Shown: one piece after another, positions 28,601-38,318 of the stretch
Layout of the letters: each line of letters opens with the position of its first letter
Position numbering within the stretch: position 1 is the stretch's first letter
Origin: Jaenimonas drosophilae
Taxonomy: Eukaryota > Euglenozoa > Kinetoplastea > Trypanosomatida > Trypanosomatidae
Direction of reading: 5' to 3'
DNA length: 64,000 nucleotides
Assembly (NCBI GenBank): GCA_030849065.1
Contig: JASAON010001644.1
Span: 88,560-152,559, forward strand
Made by a program: the position numbers and the translations under genes
The notes under the pieces: model-generated
Told to the model about the DNA's origin: nothing
The model's database searches: none
What the model saw: only the letters and a program-made list of their open reading frames with translations

Positions 28601-30784
28601 TTAGGGGAGGTTGAGCAACTTCTTTAGGTTCTTCTTGTTCACCTTGCCAGTTGGGTTCCGTGGAATCTCCGGCACAACAATGTAGCGCTCTGGGCACTTG
28701 TAGTGCGCAAGTAGAGGGTTTACCTCCTTCTTCATCTCATCCGTCACGGCAGGCAGCTCCAACGAGTTGGACGGGGAGTCAAACTTCAGGCCCTTGCTTT
28801 CAACCACCGCTGGTTGAAATGCAACAATGGCCACGACCATCTCCCCACGAACGTCGTCCTTCGCCCCCACCACCGCCACCTCGTAGAAGAGATCCTTGCG
28901 ACTCAGAAGAACAGCCTCAATCTCCAGAGCGCTAAGCTTGTAGCCACGGCACTTAATGATATCAATGCTGGAACGGCCCAAAATGGCGAACGCATTTGGC
29001 TTCTTGGGGTCCTTGGAGTGAAGCACCCCGACGGTGTCTCCCGTGTCAAAGTACCTCTCGCCCGCCTCACTTACCCGCAGTTCCTTGCGGGTTGCCGTTG
29101 GGTTGTTCCAGTAGCGATCAAAGAGTGACTCCGAGGCGATGGCCAAGGCACCAACCTCGTCATACACATCACTGTTCTTCGGTGCGTCACTGGGCTCGGC
29201 ATCTTTGGGTTGGTAAACGAGGGCTTTGACGGTGGGAAGGGGCGATCCAACCGTACCAGGAATTCGGTCCGACACGGGCATCAGGGGCTGGCTGAGCGCC
29301 ATGCCAATCTCCGTCATGCCGTAGCGCTCAAGGAGCGTGTGCCCAGAAATCTCTCGGAACTGCTCCAGTGTGGGGACGGGGAGGGCCGCACTGCCTGACA
29401 CCATCAGTCGAATACGCTGCTCGCACACCCGCTTGAAGGCCGTCTTCTCCACCGATGAATAGCTCTTCTGAATTGCCGCGATGAGTTTTGTGTAGATCGT
29501 TGGAACAGCCATCATCAAGGTGAGGTCCCCCTCCCCCAACCGTTTGGCAATGCGCACGGGGTTGTCAAACTTGGTTGACACACAGCGCGCACCAGAAGCA
29601 AGACTGCAGAGAAGCACATTGACGAGCCCATGCACGTGGTGGACAGGAAGAACATGAAGAATGGAGTCAGAGCTGCTCCACTTCCAGGCATCCTGCAGCA
29701 CCTGAACCATGTTGGTCACACTGGCGTGGGTGTGTACTGCTCCTTTGGGCCGAGCTGTAGTACCAGAGGTGTAGATCATGAGGCAGTCGTCGTACGGTGA
29801 AGGTCTTGCCGATGGTTTCTCAAACCACAGGCGGAAGAGTGGGTTCAGCTCGCGTAGCTTATCCGAGTCAAAGTACAGAGGAGTTTCGTCATCTTCACTA
29901 GATAGAAAGTTCTTCTCGGCGAACTGTTCAGCGCGGAGGTTCTCCTGATGATCAACGTTGCGGCGCTCGACCTTTTCCTTCTCTTCGTCTAGCCGCCGTG
30001 TAATGTCCTCCGCAGTGCGCAGGGCCGACGGCTCGACGGATACGCCGATTTCTTCAGGAGAAAGCGGTGTCATGGACTCCTGCTTCACGGTGTGTGCTGC
30101 ATCCCACTCAACCAACAATTTTTGAAGATCCATCACCGTGTTCACTTGATAGGTTTGGGTTTTGAGATCAGTGGAAGCTCCAGAGACCGCTCGTGAAGAA
30201 AGGCGCGTGAGCTCTTTCGACGTGCGTACATAGAGATCCTCATACTCAGCCGGAAACTTGTCAGCAAGAAGCTTTGTCTCTCCAATAATGGTACGGCATC
30301 CGCTGTGCTCCAGAACGTACATCAGCTCATCGTTGTACTTCTGTGCCACCGACATCGGAGTGGCCATCTGGTTGATGGCCCAGCAGGCAAGAAGCGACAC
30401 AACGTAGTTGTATCCAGGGCCTGACATGAGCGCGGCAGTGTAGAACCCTGTATCCTGCATATAATCACAACTTGGAGTGCGCTCACCCTGGGAAAAGATG
30501 CTTCGCACGTGTGACGGTTTCGATGGTTGTGTCCATCCCAACGAAGGCGCGTTCTGCATCGCGGTCACAGCCTCTTTCCGAGTTACCAATGCATTCGCTG
30601 TATCCACCACATCCCTCTGCAGGCGCCCATAGGTGAAGTGTTGTGTTGGTAGACCGGGTAACTCAATCTGGAGAGCAACTTTGTTTGCTGGGGCAGCAAA
30701 GACGGCTTCAAGAACCTTGTTGAAGGAAAACAGAGTTGCGTAGGGCACCTTTGCAAGAAGTGGGCTGCGGAATGCACGGAACAT
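28601..30784 (-). CDS. ACSF3: ACSF3-like malonyl-CoA synthetase (acyl-CoA synthetase family)
   Basis: An ANL-superfamily enzyme that makes an acyl-AMP and then acyl-CoA. The core is very close to mitochondrial ACSF3, which activates malonate and methylmalonate: YTSGTTARPKG (338-348), VLPVHHVHGLVNVLLCSL, MMAVPTIYTKL, LMVSGSAALPVP, TLLERYGMTEIGMALS, and a C-terminal NPTGKVNKK catalytic lysine motif. The N-terminus (MFRAFRSPLLAKVPYATLFS) is basic and hydroxylated, as in a mitochondrial presequence. At 727 aa it is about 150 longer than human ACSF3; the extra length sits mainly at about residues 190-320, a charged Glu/Lys/Arg-rich insertion before the P-loop. Substrate is inferred from family similarity. 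Confidence 0.9.
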   Translation of the reverse strand: MFRAFRSPLLAKVPYATLFSFNKVLEAVFAAPANKVALQIELPGLPTQHFTYGRLQRDVVDTANALVTRKEAVTAMQNAPSLGWTQPSKPSHVRSIFSQGERTPSCDYMQDTGFYTAALMSGPGYNYVVSLLACWAINQMATPMSVAQKYNDELMYVLEHSGCRTIIGETKLLADKFPAEYEDLYVRTSKELTRLSSRAVSGASTDLKTQTYQVNTVMDLQKLLVEWDAAHTVKQESMTPLSPEEIGVSVEPSALRTAEDITRRLDEEKEKVERRNVDHQENLRAEQFAEKNFLSSEDDETPLYFDSDKLRELNPLFRLWFEKPSARPSPYDDCLMIYTSGTTARPKGAVHTHASVTNMVQVLQDAWKWSSSDSILHVLPVHHVHGLVNVLLCSLASGARCVSTKFDNPVRIAKRLGEGDLTLMMAVPTIYTKLIAAIQKSYSSVEKTAFKRVCEQRIRLMVSGSAALPVPTLEQFREISGHTLLERYGMTEIGMALSQPLMPVSDRIPGTVGSPLPTVKALVYQPKDAEPSDAPKNSDVYDEVGALAIASESLFDRYWNNPTATRKELRVSEAGERYFDTGDTVGVLHSKDPKKPNAFAILGRSSIDIIKCRGYKLSALEIEAVLLSRKDLFYEVAVVGAKDDVRGEMVVAIVAFQPAVVESKGLKFDSPSNSLELPAVTDEMKKEVNPLLAHYKCPERYIVVPEIPRNPTGKVNKKNLKKLLNLP

Positions 30785-31419
30785 GATTTGGTATTGTATG
30801 TAGTAATGAAGAAACACGTCGCCCAGGATGGAAACGAGTGAGTATATGCAAGCAAAGAAATCAAGCGGCTGTGTAAGTTAGTATCCGAGTGTAGCCAAGC
30901 AAGCACGGGAAAAAGAAAAGGCTGCGCCACGTTATGATAGAATACTTGGGAGCACTAGATGCTTGGTTGGTATCCTGTCGGTGCCAATATGGAGAGAGGA
31001 GTGCGCCGGATGCAAATAGGCAACGTACGAGAGAGAGAGAGAGAGAAAGACAGGTGGAATGGTAAATCCACGTCTGACTAACCTGTCGGAGATGAATCGA
31101 TAGAGAGAGCAACTATTGGTTGCTATTATGGTGTAATAGTTTGATCGATGCTAAGTGCGAATGTACCTCGCAGAATGAGCTAATGAATTGATCTGGAGGC
31201 AAAATGAAAAGAATGGGGAATCTTTCTGTAAGGCTTGACACTCAGATGGATGACTTCAACCCTCTGCGTACATAGTCGCACAGCATCATGACCTTTTTTT
31301 TCAAGAAATGAACTTGGGGGTGAGTTTTCACCCTCCCACTCTGCTGTCACACACAAGCATCCTCATCAAGGATCGCGCAACCGAAAACGCGTTTAGGCCA
31401 ATGTTGCTGCGTTGGTTAC
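30785..31419. other. intergenic region with (GA)n
   Basis: No gene is seen. A GA repeat (about 31029-31050) gives a CT tract on the transcribed strand and is a likely polypyrimidine tract for the ACSF3-like mRNA. Confidence 0.55.
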
Positions 31420-32394
31420 CTACTTCTTTGACTTCACTATGTCTGTAAGTGCAGGAACCACCTTGAATAAATCATCCACGATTCCGTAATCAGCAATCTG
31501 GAAGAAGGGGGCATCTTCGTCGCTGTTGACGACCACGATGACCTTGGAATCCTTCATACCGGCGACATGTTGAATTGCCCCGGATACACCACAGGCAATA
31601 TACAAGTTCGGCGCGACGGTCTTTCCTGTCTGGCCGACTTGGAGATCGTTGGGAACGAAGCCCGCATCCACCACAGCGCGGGTAGCACCAACGGCAGCGT
31701 GGAGAGGATCAGCCAAATCGTAAAGGACCTTGAAATTTTCAGCGGCCTTTACACCGCGGCCACCAGTCACAACAATGGGGGCTGTGTTCAGGTCCGGGCG
31801 ATCCGACGAGCTGTTCTTGTTCTCCACAACCTTTGACATGTTGAGGGGAGCCAGGGGTGGGAAGTCCTTGCTCGAGGCACTGCCACCTTCACAGACAGCA
31901 CGCTCAAAGGCGGTTTGACGCACAGTGCAGTACTTCACCGCATCGGATGACTTCACCGTGGCGATCACATTGCCAGCGTACATTTGGCGCGTAAAGGTGT
32001 TCTCATCGTGAACTGCAGTGATCTCGGAGACGGGCATGCACTTCTGAAGAGCCGCAGCGCGTGGAATCACATTCTTGCCGAATGCCGATGTTCCAGCGAA
32101 CACGTGGGAAAAGCCCTGAGCCTTAACGACCGCATCAACCAAGGGTGCAAGTTCCTCAGGGAGGCCACTAGCGTAGTGCTCTCCTTCGGAAACCAACACC
32201 TCGGCAACACCACTTGTCTTGGCTAGGGCGGCGGCCGCTTCACGCACCTTATCTTTCCCGGCCACCAATGCCGTCACTGGGCCCACAGCTGCCGCTGCGG
32301 TGATGGCCGATAGCGTTGCCGGAGCAATGACGCCGTTCACAAACTCGGCAAGAACAAGTGACTTTCCCAGAGAAGCAAAGCTACGTCGGAACAT
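31420..32394 (-). CDS. ETFA: electron transfer flavoprotein alpha subunit
   Basis: ETF-alpha with ETF-beta carries electrons from mitochondrial acyl-CoA and other dehydrogenases to ETF-ubiquinone oxidoreductase. The N-terminus MFRRSFASLGKSLVLAEF is a plausible presequence. The C-terminal FAD domain shows the family signature: VTGGRGVKAAENF, GATRAVVDAGFVPNDLQVGQTGK, APNLYIACGVSGAIQH and KVIVVVNSDEDAPFFQIADYGIV. Length 324 aa is normal. I chose the ATG at 32394; the frame is open for 43 further codons but starts there only at a TTG. Confidence 0.96.
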   Translation of the reverse strand: MFRRSFASLGKSLVLAEFVNGVIAPATLSAITAAAAVGPVTALVAGKDKVREAAAALAKTSGVAEVLVSEGEHYASGLPEELAPLVDAVVKAQGFSHVFAGTSAFGKNVIPRAAALQKCMPVSEITAVHDENTFTRQMYAGNVIATVKSSDAVKYCTVRQTAFERAVCEGGSASSKDFPPLAPLNMSKVVENKNSSSDRPDLNTAPIVVTGGRGVKAAENFKVLYDLADPLHAAVGATRAVVDAGFVPNDLQVGQTGKTVAPNLYIACGVSGAIQHVAGMKDSKVIVVVNSDEDAPFFQIADYGIVDDLFKVVPALTDIVKSKK

Positions 32395-33323
32395 GGGTGG
32401 ATGGGTGGATTTGATTGGAAGAAATATGAGATGAATGAATAACGATAACGAACTTGCTTGTTGAGTATTGTGACATGCGAGGGAAGAGTGTGGGACATGG
32501 ACTATGGGTGGTGCTACACACAATGTTCAGTACGGTTGATGGACTCGAACCAATCTCACAGCCGTCAAGCACAAGTATTCTAACACTCTCACGGACAACG
32601 AAAAACAGCAAAACGGTCACCAGTGATGCGCGGAAGGGGGCTCCTTTCCAGCTAGTTAGGGATTCATCTTCATGATGCCGCTTCTGCTCCGCTTAAATCC
32701 CACAATCGAATGTGGTAACTCCGGAAACGGGGGGTCGTCTTCTACAGTGATAGGAGGCTGATCCCTCGTTCATAGAGGTCACACACCAGGTTACGCAGAC
32801 GCACAAATGGTTGGGGAGTATTCTTTATGACATATCCGGAGTGCAAACAATTTTTTCTTCATAGTTCAGTTCACACAATGCAAGAAAATAATGAACACGA
32901 TGAGAGTGTCTGGCAGACGCTCCGGTCAATGTCCCTCTTCAGCACACAGAGTGCCTTCACATCTCATCTGTTCTACGGCGGCAACAAAACCAAATCTCTC
33001 AGAAATCGAGGATAGCAAGCCATTCCTTCGACGTTGCTGTGGACATTGTGAAGGTACATTTTTCCATCCACGTAGCAGGCCACACACACCCAAGTGTACC
33101 CCCCCCGTCCCTCCCTCCCCATGAAAAAGACACCAACGATATCATGTGTCAGCGTAGAGCGAGGCAGCGCGTGGTACGGACTCAGATACATCACCAAACG
33201 GGCGACGACAGGGAAGAGCATTAGGTGGAGCTGCAGCATGCGTATCAGCACATGACTTACCACCGCCCTTCCATTCGTCGGATCATCTCACCGACGTCAG
33301 TGATAGCCACCCGGAAACGGTAC
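32395..33323. other. intergenic region
   Basis: Nearly 1 kb without a supported gene. It contains AC-rich sequence (about 33079-33091) and a C8 run nearby. The sequence at 32540-32556 looks like a tRNA B box but no tRNA fold forms around it. Confidence 0.5.
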
Positions 33324-34748
33324 CTACGGGAAGTACTTGTTAATGAATACAGCAACCAGGATCAGGATCCACGCCACAATAGACAAGACGACACCTTCCT
33401 GCAGACCATAGCCCGTGAACTTGGTCTCTCCCTGGTATACGCCAGAGGGAACACCGGGGTAGTCGGCGAACTTGGTGTTTGCCGTAGAGACGGAGCACGT
33501 TTCCATGTGGAAGACAACAACCGCCGTCACCCATGAGATTGTCAGAAAAATCTCAGCGATGATGGCAAACACGCAGGTGACCTTGCGCATTGGCGGACGA
33601 GAGAAGGCTGGAATCGCGAACAGGGCCGTGAAGAGCAGGAAGATGCTTGAGAGGATGAGGAAGGAAATGCTCGCCTTCATGCGCTTCGTGTAGGCTAGGC
33701 ATCGGTACATGCGGCGGCCATAGCGAATGGGAACGTCATCTGCCATGGTGAGCTCCGTATGCCAGTACGTCACACGAACTTCCTTGACGAGGTCAGTGCC
33801 AAAGTGGCGCTTCCAGACCGTTCCGGCATTCGCCACCACTGTGAAGAGGAGTGCTACGGTGATGAGGAGGAAGTAGTACGTATCCACGACGCGAATCTGC
33901 TTCAGTGCTGGCCCAACGTTGAGCTTTGTAGCAAAGGCCATGAGCAACAGACCGGCAAAGAGGAAGATCCACGCTACGAGAGAGAGCGCGAAGCCCGCAT
34001 CGAGCGAGGTGGAGTCGGAGAGACGTGGGGCACCGCATGCCGAGCCGAAGTATTGGCTGAGGGACATGGAGTTGCCAGCAATCGCCCAGACAAATCCCAC
34101 AAATCCAAGGATGAGAGCACTTCCATAGGTGCTTCCTCCACGCACGCGTGACACAGCCGCCAAGACGGAGAAGAAGGTGAAGACGCATCCCAGAATCATG
34201 CACACCGAGATTGTCTGGAAGAAGTGCTTCTGAATGGGACAGGCATCCATGTCACCCACGTGAAGGTCTGGCAAATCACCACCCGTTCGCTTCCAGAGTG
34301 TATACTTCACATTCTTGAAGTTGATCCCATCGACGGTCTTGTCCTTGCCGTGGAACCACGGAATAGGGGTAGAGGAGATGAGCAGGAACACCCATGCCAC
34401 GGTGGCGAGTATCGCATAAATCAGATATGAAGCACGAAGCATACCAGTGGGAATGGGTGCTAGAATAGCTGGAACCGTACTGGTGCGGTACTTGTAGCCA
34501 CGTGGAACGACATAGGTGGGCTCGGTCAACGCCTCCTCTTGTGCACTAGCACTGAGCTCATCATCCTCACCCTCAGCAGGGTCGGGTGCGTAGCTGCGTC
34601 CACAGAAGAATCCTGAGAGCCACACGCGTCGTGCCTCCGCCTTGTTGCGCTGGAACCTTTCCTGTGCAGTTTCAGAGATGTCACTGGCAGATCCATCGTA
34701 CATGTTATTCAACGCGCGCGGGGGCTCCTCATCTTCTTGAGAAGACAT
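33324..34748 (-). CDS. double amastin-like membrane protein (8 TM)
   Basis: Amastins are four-TM surface proteins of trypanosomatids. This protein has two such units in tandem. An N-terminal cytosolic region (1-100) is acidic. Unit 1 has TM segments near 104-127, 181-199, 209-230 and 252-272; unit 2 near 288-310, 360-382, 388-413 and 451-470. The first extracellular loop of unit 1 contains KYTLWKRTGG and a later Cys, similar to the amastin loop signature but without its first Cys. The equivalent loop of unit 2 has VTYWHTEL. The offset between equivalent helices is 179-199 residues, which argues for an internal duplication. Start at 34748 is the first ATG. Amastin membership is inferred from topology and the loop motif. 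Confidence 0.75.
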   Translation of the reverse strand: MSSQEDEEPPRALNNMYDGSASDISETAQERFQRNKAEARRVWLSGFFCGRSYAPDPAEGEDDELSASAQEEALTEPTYVVPRGYKYRTSTVPAILAPIPTGMLRASYLIYAILATVAWVFLLISSTPIPWFHGKDKTVDGINFKNVKYTLWKRTGGDLPDLHVGDMDACPIQKHFFQTISVCMILGCVFTFFSVLAAVSRVRGGSTYGSALILGFVGFVWAIAGNSMSLSQYFGSACGAPRLSDSTSLDAGFALSLVAWIFLFAGLLLMAFATKLNVGPALKQIRVVDTYYFLLITVALLFTVVANAGTVWKRHFGTDLVKEVRVTYWHTELTMADDVPIRYGRRMYRCLAYTKRMKASISFLILSSIFLLFTALFAIPAFSRPPMRKVTCVFAIIAEIFLTISWVTAVVVFHMETCSVSTANTKFADYPGVPSGVYQGETKFTGYGLQEGVVLSIVAWILILVAVFINKYFP

Positions 34749-36047
34749 TGTGTTATCTGGAACAACAAAGTTACGAGAACGACTGTCAGAGAATTGTTGA
34801 TTCACTCGGCGGAGGAGAATCCCTAATCCGAGATGCGGGGATCGCTAATAGGGAGAGAGCAAAAAGTGATTCTACGGAAGAAAACCTTACAAGATGAGTA
34901 CGGATGACCGGCAGTTGCCACCAACAAACAAATCTACCAGCATGGAACAGTAGCAAGGATGGAAAGAGTAGTGTGGATGAGGAAGCAATATAAGAACAAG
35001 TGATGTTGGGGTGAACATGTAACTGTCTTGGAAACAGCCAACGCCACCCACTATGTACCGCAGCCGTGCTACAGCCCGCATCCATCAAAAGTAAGATTGT
35101 GTTGTTCTGTACATCCACAGCGACATGATCAATGCAATGTGTTGTTGACGTGGGGGGGTACGGCGGAGCAACTTGTGGAGTTCTCTAATGAAGGCAGCAT
35201 GCTAGCGAGGCAAAAAAAAAAAGCTGCCGTTGTTGCGTCGTGCACGTAATGGCCCCTCCCACAATGTTGCTCGTCCCCTCACGGTAGACACGCCATGTGG
35301 GTGGGAGCCGTCAGCATTGACATCACAAGCCGTAAACCAAACACTGTTTTCTTTAAAACTACTGCCAAACTTATCCCACAGCGCCACCGATGGTGGTGGT
35401 GTTGGGCATTCATCCGCCCTACATCTATCCGTCACCACCACGTCGGTGATGCGGAAGGATGGGAAGGGGGGGGGACAGGGAGAAGCAATCGGGCGAACAA
35501 CGCGGAAAAAAAAAAGTGAATCCACGTCCTCGTCCTTCGTACTTACTCCATGGTATGGGATGAATACACCGGTGCATCAGCAGCGTCCAAGCTGCTGGGC
35601 ATGCACCGTCCGCACAGTCCACCGACGCATCGCATATGCGCTCACATCTCTATGACCCTCTACTTACATGTCTTTCATCCAGATAAAGGGCACCACTGGC
35701 CTAATCACCAACAACGGCGGGGCCAATCACGTTCACGTCATCACGTTCAGCCCCCTCACAGCCCATCAATCAGAGAGGAGATCATCACTGGTAGCTGAAA
35801 AAGGTACCTACCCGAGTAGCAAACTCAATGGTTGGGCGAGGGGGGAGCAGACTCCTGCGCGCGCCGCATCGGGATGGAACGACGTCGTGAAGGACACATC
35901 CAATGAGTTTTTTGGTGGCTTCATGACGATGGCACAGTGGCCACCTGCACCACTCACGAAAGTGCTGATCGTCACACGGCGAGATCACGCGACCCACCTG
36001 TTCGTTCCACCCCCATTTGGGGGGTACGCGGATGTGTCACGAATCAC
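34749..36047. other. 1.3 kb gene-free stretch with homopurine runs
   Basis: No gene is supported on either strand. The + strand carries an A11 run (about 35212-35222), a G-rich run (about 35462-35475) and an A10 run (about 35505-35515), all pyrimidine tracts on the transcribed strand. The amount of UTR implied for CFAP52 or the amastin-like gene is unusually large. Confidence 0.5.
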
Positions 36048-37934
36048 TTACAACCCGCGAATATCTAAGTTGCCTACGTTCCAAATCATCACTGCGCCCT
36101 CATCCCCTACAGAAACGATCTTCTTGCGATCGGGGGAAACACGCACCTTCGTGATGCTGCAGCTGTGGGCCAGACCAACCGCCACGCAGTCGCCTCTATC
36201 ATAGTCCCAGACCTTCAGAATTCGGTCGTTGCCGCCCGTGGCGAAGAAGGTGCCGTCGGGAGATACAGAGAGGCAGTTCAGCTCAGCAGTCTTGCTGCCG
36301 TGAATCTCACGGATGGCGGTGCACTCCACGGAGTCCCAGTACGTGATGCACTTATCACTGCCGCAGGTCACTAACTGACTCTCATCCACAAAGTACTCAA
36401 TGGAGCGGAAGTAGGTCTGGGAATACATGATGTTGCGTCGAATGTAGCGGATGAGATCCCACACAATGCAGCTGCCATCATCGCTGGCAGTCACACACTC
36501 AGTGTTATCGTGAGAGCACACAATAGCGTTCACCGTCGCCTTGTGCTCCTTCATGGAGGCCTCTAATTGGCAGGTCTTGCCGCTTAGCTTCCACAGGCGG
36601 ACGAGTCCGTCGGAGCCACCGGTGATGATGCGCTCGCCAGAGTGATCGGCACATACTGAAGTGACGCCAATGCGGCCGCCTACCTTGCTGCGCTTACCAC
36701 CCTCAGGCTTGTGGGCATCATTCACGGAGAAGATGAGCTTCCCGGACTGGGGACCAAAACCACGCAGTTTGCCATCGCTCCATCCAGAGATGATGAGGGA
36801 GCCGTCAGCGGTGAACTGAACGCAGTTACAGGTGCGGTCGGGGATCTCAATGCGGAGCAACTCACTGCAAGTCTCAGCGTTCCAGACGCGGATATCGGAA
36901 CCGCAGCAGGTGGCGAAGACGGCGCTGAAACCGCGGGGGAAGACGATATCATTAATGCTCTCGCTGTGGCAGGTAACCCGAAGCTCCGTACGGAAGTTGC
37001 CGCCGTTGATGAAGTACATGTTGCTCGAGTTGGTTCCAACGAAAAAGTGTGGGCCAATCATGGCGAGGCCCGTTGCGCCGCCCTTCACCACCGTCTCACG
37101 CTGCATCGTCAGATTGATCTTGGAGAGCAGCTGAACTTCTCCGGAGCCGCTGCCGACAAGGACATCACCGTTGCGGTTGAGGATGGTGGAGAGAATACCG
37201 CCCGAGAGCTTCTTCTGGGGGCCCTGCATCTTAAATACGTTGGCATTTTCTAGCTGAATGCAGATAACGTCGCCGGTGGAGGTGCCGCAATAGGCGTACT
37301 TATCGGTGCGCTCCACGGCAATGGTGGTCACACAGCGTCGGAGTGTGCCCATGTTGACGTCGGCGGGGTTCATCTTGTGGTTGTCCAAATCAACAGTCCA
37401 CACACGCAGGGAGCCCACTCCGCCCGTGATGAGCTTCTCGCTGTTGTTGTTGAAGAAGGCCACCGTCTTGGTCTCAATGTGGTGGGCCGGTGCGCCGCAG
37501 AGTGGCCGTCCCGTGTTCACATCCCACAGGACTACGGTGTTATCATCCTCGCCGCCAACGGAGGCTAAGAAGCGCTCATCTGGGGAGAAGGCCAGGGCCT
37601 GGACCTTCATCTTGTGGAGGAGCATGCGATGCAAGAGGCGGCGCTCCTCAAAATCGAAGATGCACACATCCGCCTGGAAGCCAGGGTGGGTGACCTGGCC
37701 AGATGCGATGTAGCGGCCTGTAGGGCTGATAGCGAGGCAGCTGATCTTGTCGTTGTGGCCGTACAAGAAGTCAGAGGAGGTAGGGTTGCCAACCTCACGA
37801 ATGACGATGCAGGCACCGAGTGGGTAAATGAGATGAACGCCATCGGGGTGAGAGTGGAGGCCGTTGGGAACCTGGCCGCTGAAGCCGAGGACGGACTCCA
37901 GCTGCAGGCGGGGGGTGTCTTCCATTTCAGGCAT
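36048..37934 (-). CDS. CFAP52: CFAP52/WDR16 WD40-repeat ciliary protein
   Basis: CFAP52 is a microtubule inner protein of doublet microtubules in motile cilia and flagella. The 628-aa length and start (MPEMEDTPRLQLESVLGFSG) match the family, about 620 aa in humans. The whole protein is two WD40 propellers; clear blades include ISCLAISPTGRYIASGQV, VQALAFSPDERFLASVGGED, ITGGSDGLVRLWKLSG, VTASDDGSCIVWDLIR and FFATGGNDRILKVWDYDRGD. VTHPGFQADVCIFDF is typical of CFAP52. I chose the ATG at 37934; the frame is open for 37 more codons but starts at TTG. It fits a flagellated organism. Confidence 0.95.
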   Translation of the reverse strand: MPEMEDTPRLQLESVLGFSGQVPNGLHSHPDGVHLIYPLGACIVIREVGNPTSSDFLYGHNDKISCLAISPTGRYIASGQVTHPGFQADVCIFDFEERRLLHRMLLHKMKVQALAFSPDERFLASVGGEDDNTVVLWDVNTGRPLCGAPAHHIETKTVAFFNNNSEKLITGGVGSLRVWTVDLDNHKMNPADVNMGTLRRCVTTIAVERTDKYAYCGTSTGDVICIQLENANVFKMQGPQKKLSGGILSTILNRNGDVLVGSGSGEVQLLSKINLTMQRETVVKGGATGLAMIGPHFFVGTNSSNMYFINGGNFRTELRVTCHSESINDIVFPRGFSAVFATCCGSDIRVWNAETCSELLRIEIPDRTCNCVQFTADGSLIISGWSDGKLRGFGPQSGKLIFSVNDAHKPEGGKRSKVGGRIGVTSVCADHSGERIITGGSDGLVRLWKLSGKTCQLEASMKEHKATVNAIVCSHDNTECVTASDDGSCIVWDLIRYIRRNIMYSQTYFRSIEYFVDESQLVTCGSDKCITYWDSVECTAIREIHGSKTAELNCLSVSPDGTFFATGGNDRILKVWDYDRGDCVAVGLAHSCSITKVRVSPDRKKIVSVGDEGAVMIWNVGNLDIRGL

Positions 37935-38318
37935 CACCGCGTTGTGGGCGTGGGATAAGGGAGGGTGGATGGGTGGATTGGAGTGGGGCTTATAATGGCC
38001 ACAAACTCGAACGCAGAACAAAACGAACTTCCCGTCAAACAACAACTAACAAGAAGGCAAGAAAACGGAAATACAAGTACTAGTGAGCAACATTGGCATA
38101 TCCATGCAGAACAGAAGGCGTACCTACGCATTGAAGGCTGGATCGTGAAACATATCGCGCCGCTATGTGGTTATGTCAAGCATCCGCACTCCACAACCGT
38201 CAGACTACGCACCGCATGGCACATGTCTGGAGGATGTCTGGAAGATGGAGAAGGATGGATGCGATGGACGGAACAAACGGATTTTTTTTTTTACGCGTAT
38301 CACAATGAAGGGTGACGC
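37935..38318. other. intergenic region
   Basis: No gene is seen. A T12-13 run on the + strand (about 38281-38292) is an A run on the transcribed strand, just past the stop of the UBR gene. Purine-rich sequence upstream of 37934 is pyrimidine-rich on the minus strand, with an AG at 37990-37989 as a possible CFAP52 acceptor. Confidence 0.5.

Noticed and set aside
32540..32556. tRNA-like B box (GGACTCGAACC) on the + strand, read as minus-strand tRNA
   Set aside because: The T stem has mismatches and no acceptor, D or anticodon stem pairs around it.
35202..35525. 107-codon minus frame in the 1.3 kb spacer
   Set aside because: It starts and ends in Phe runs from homopolymer tracts and has no recognisable features.
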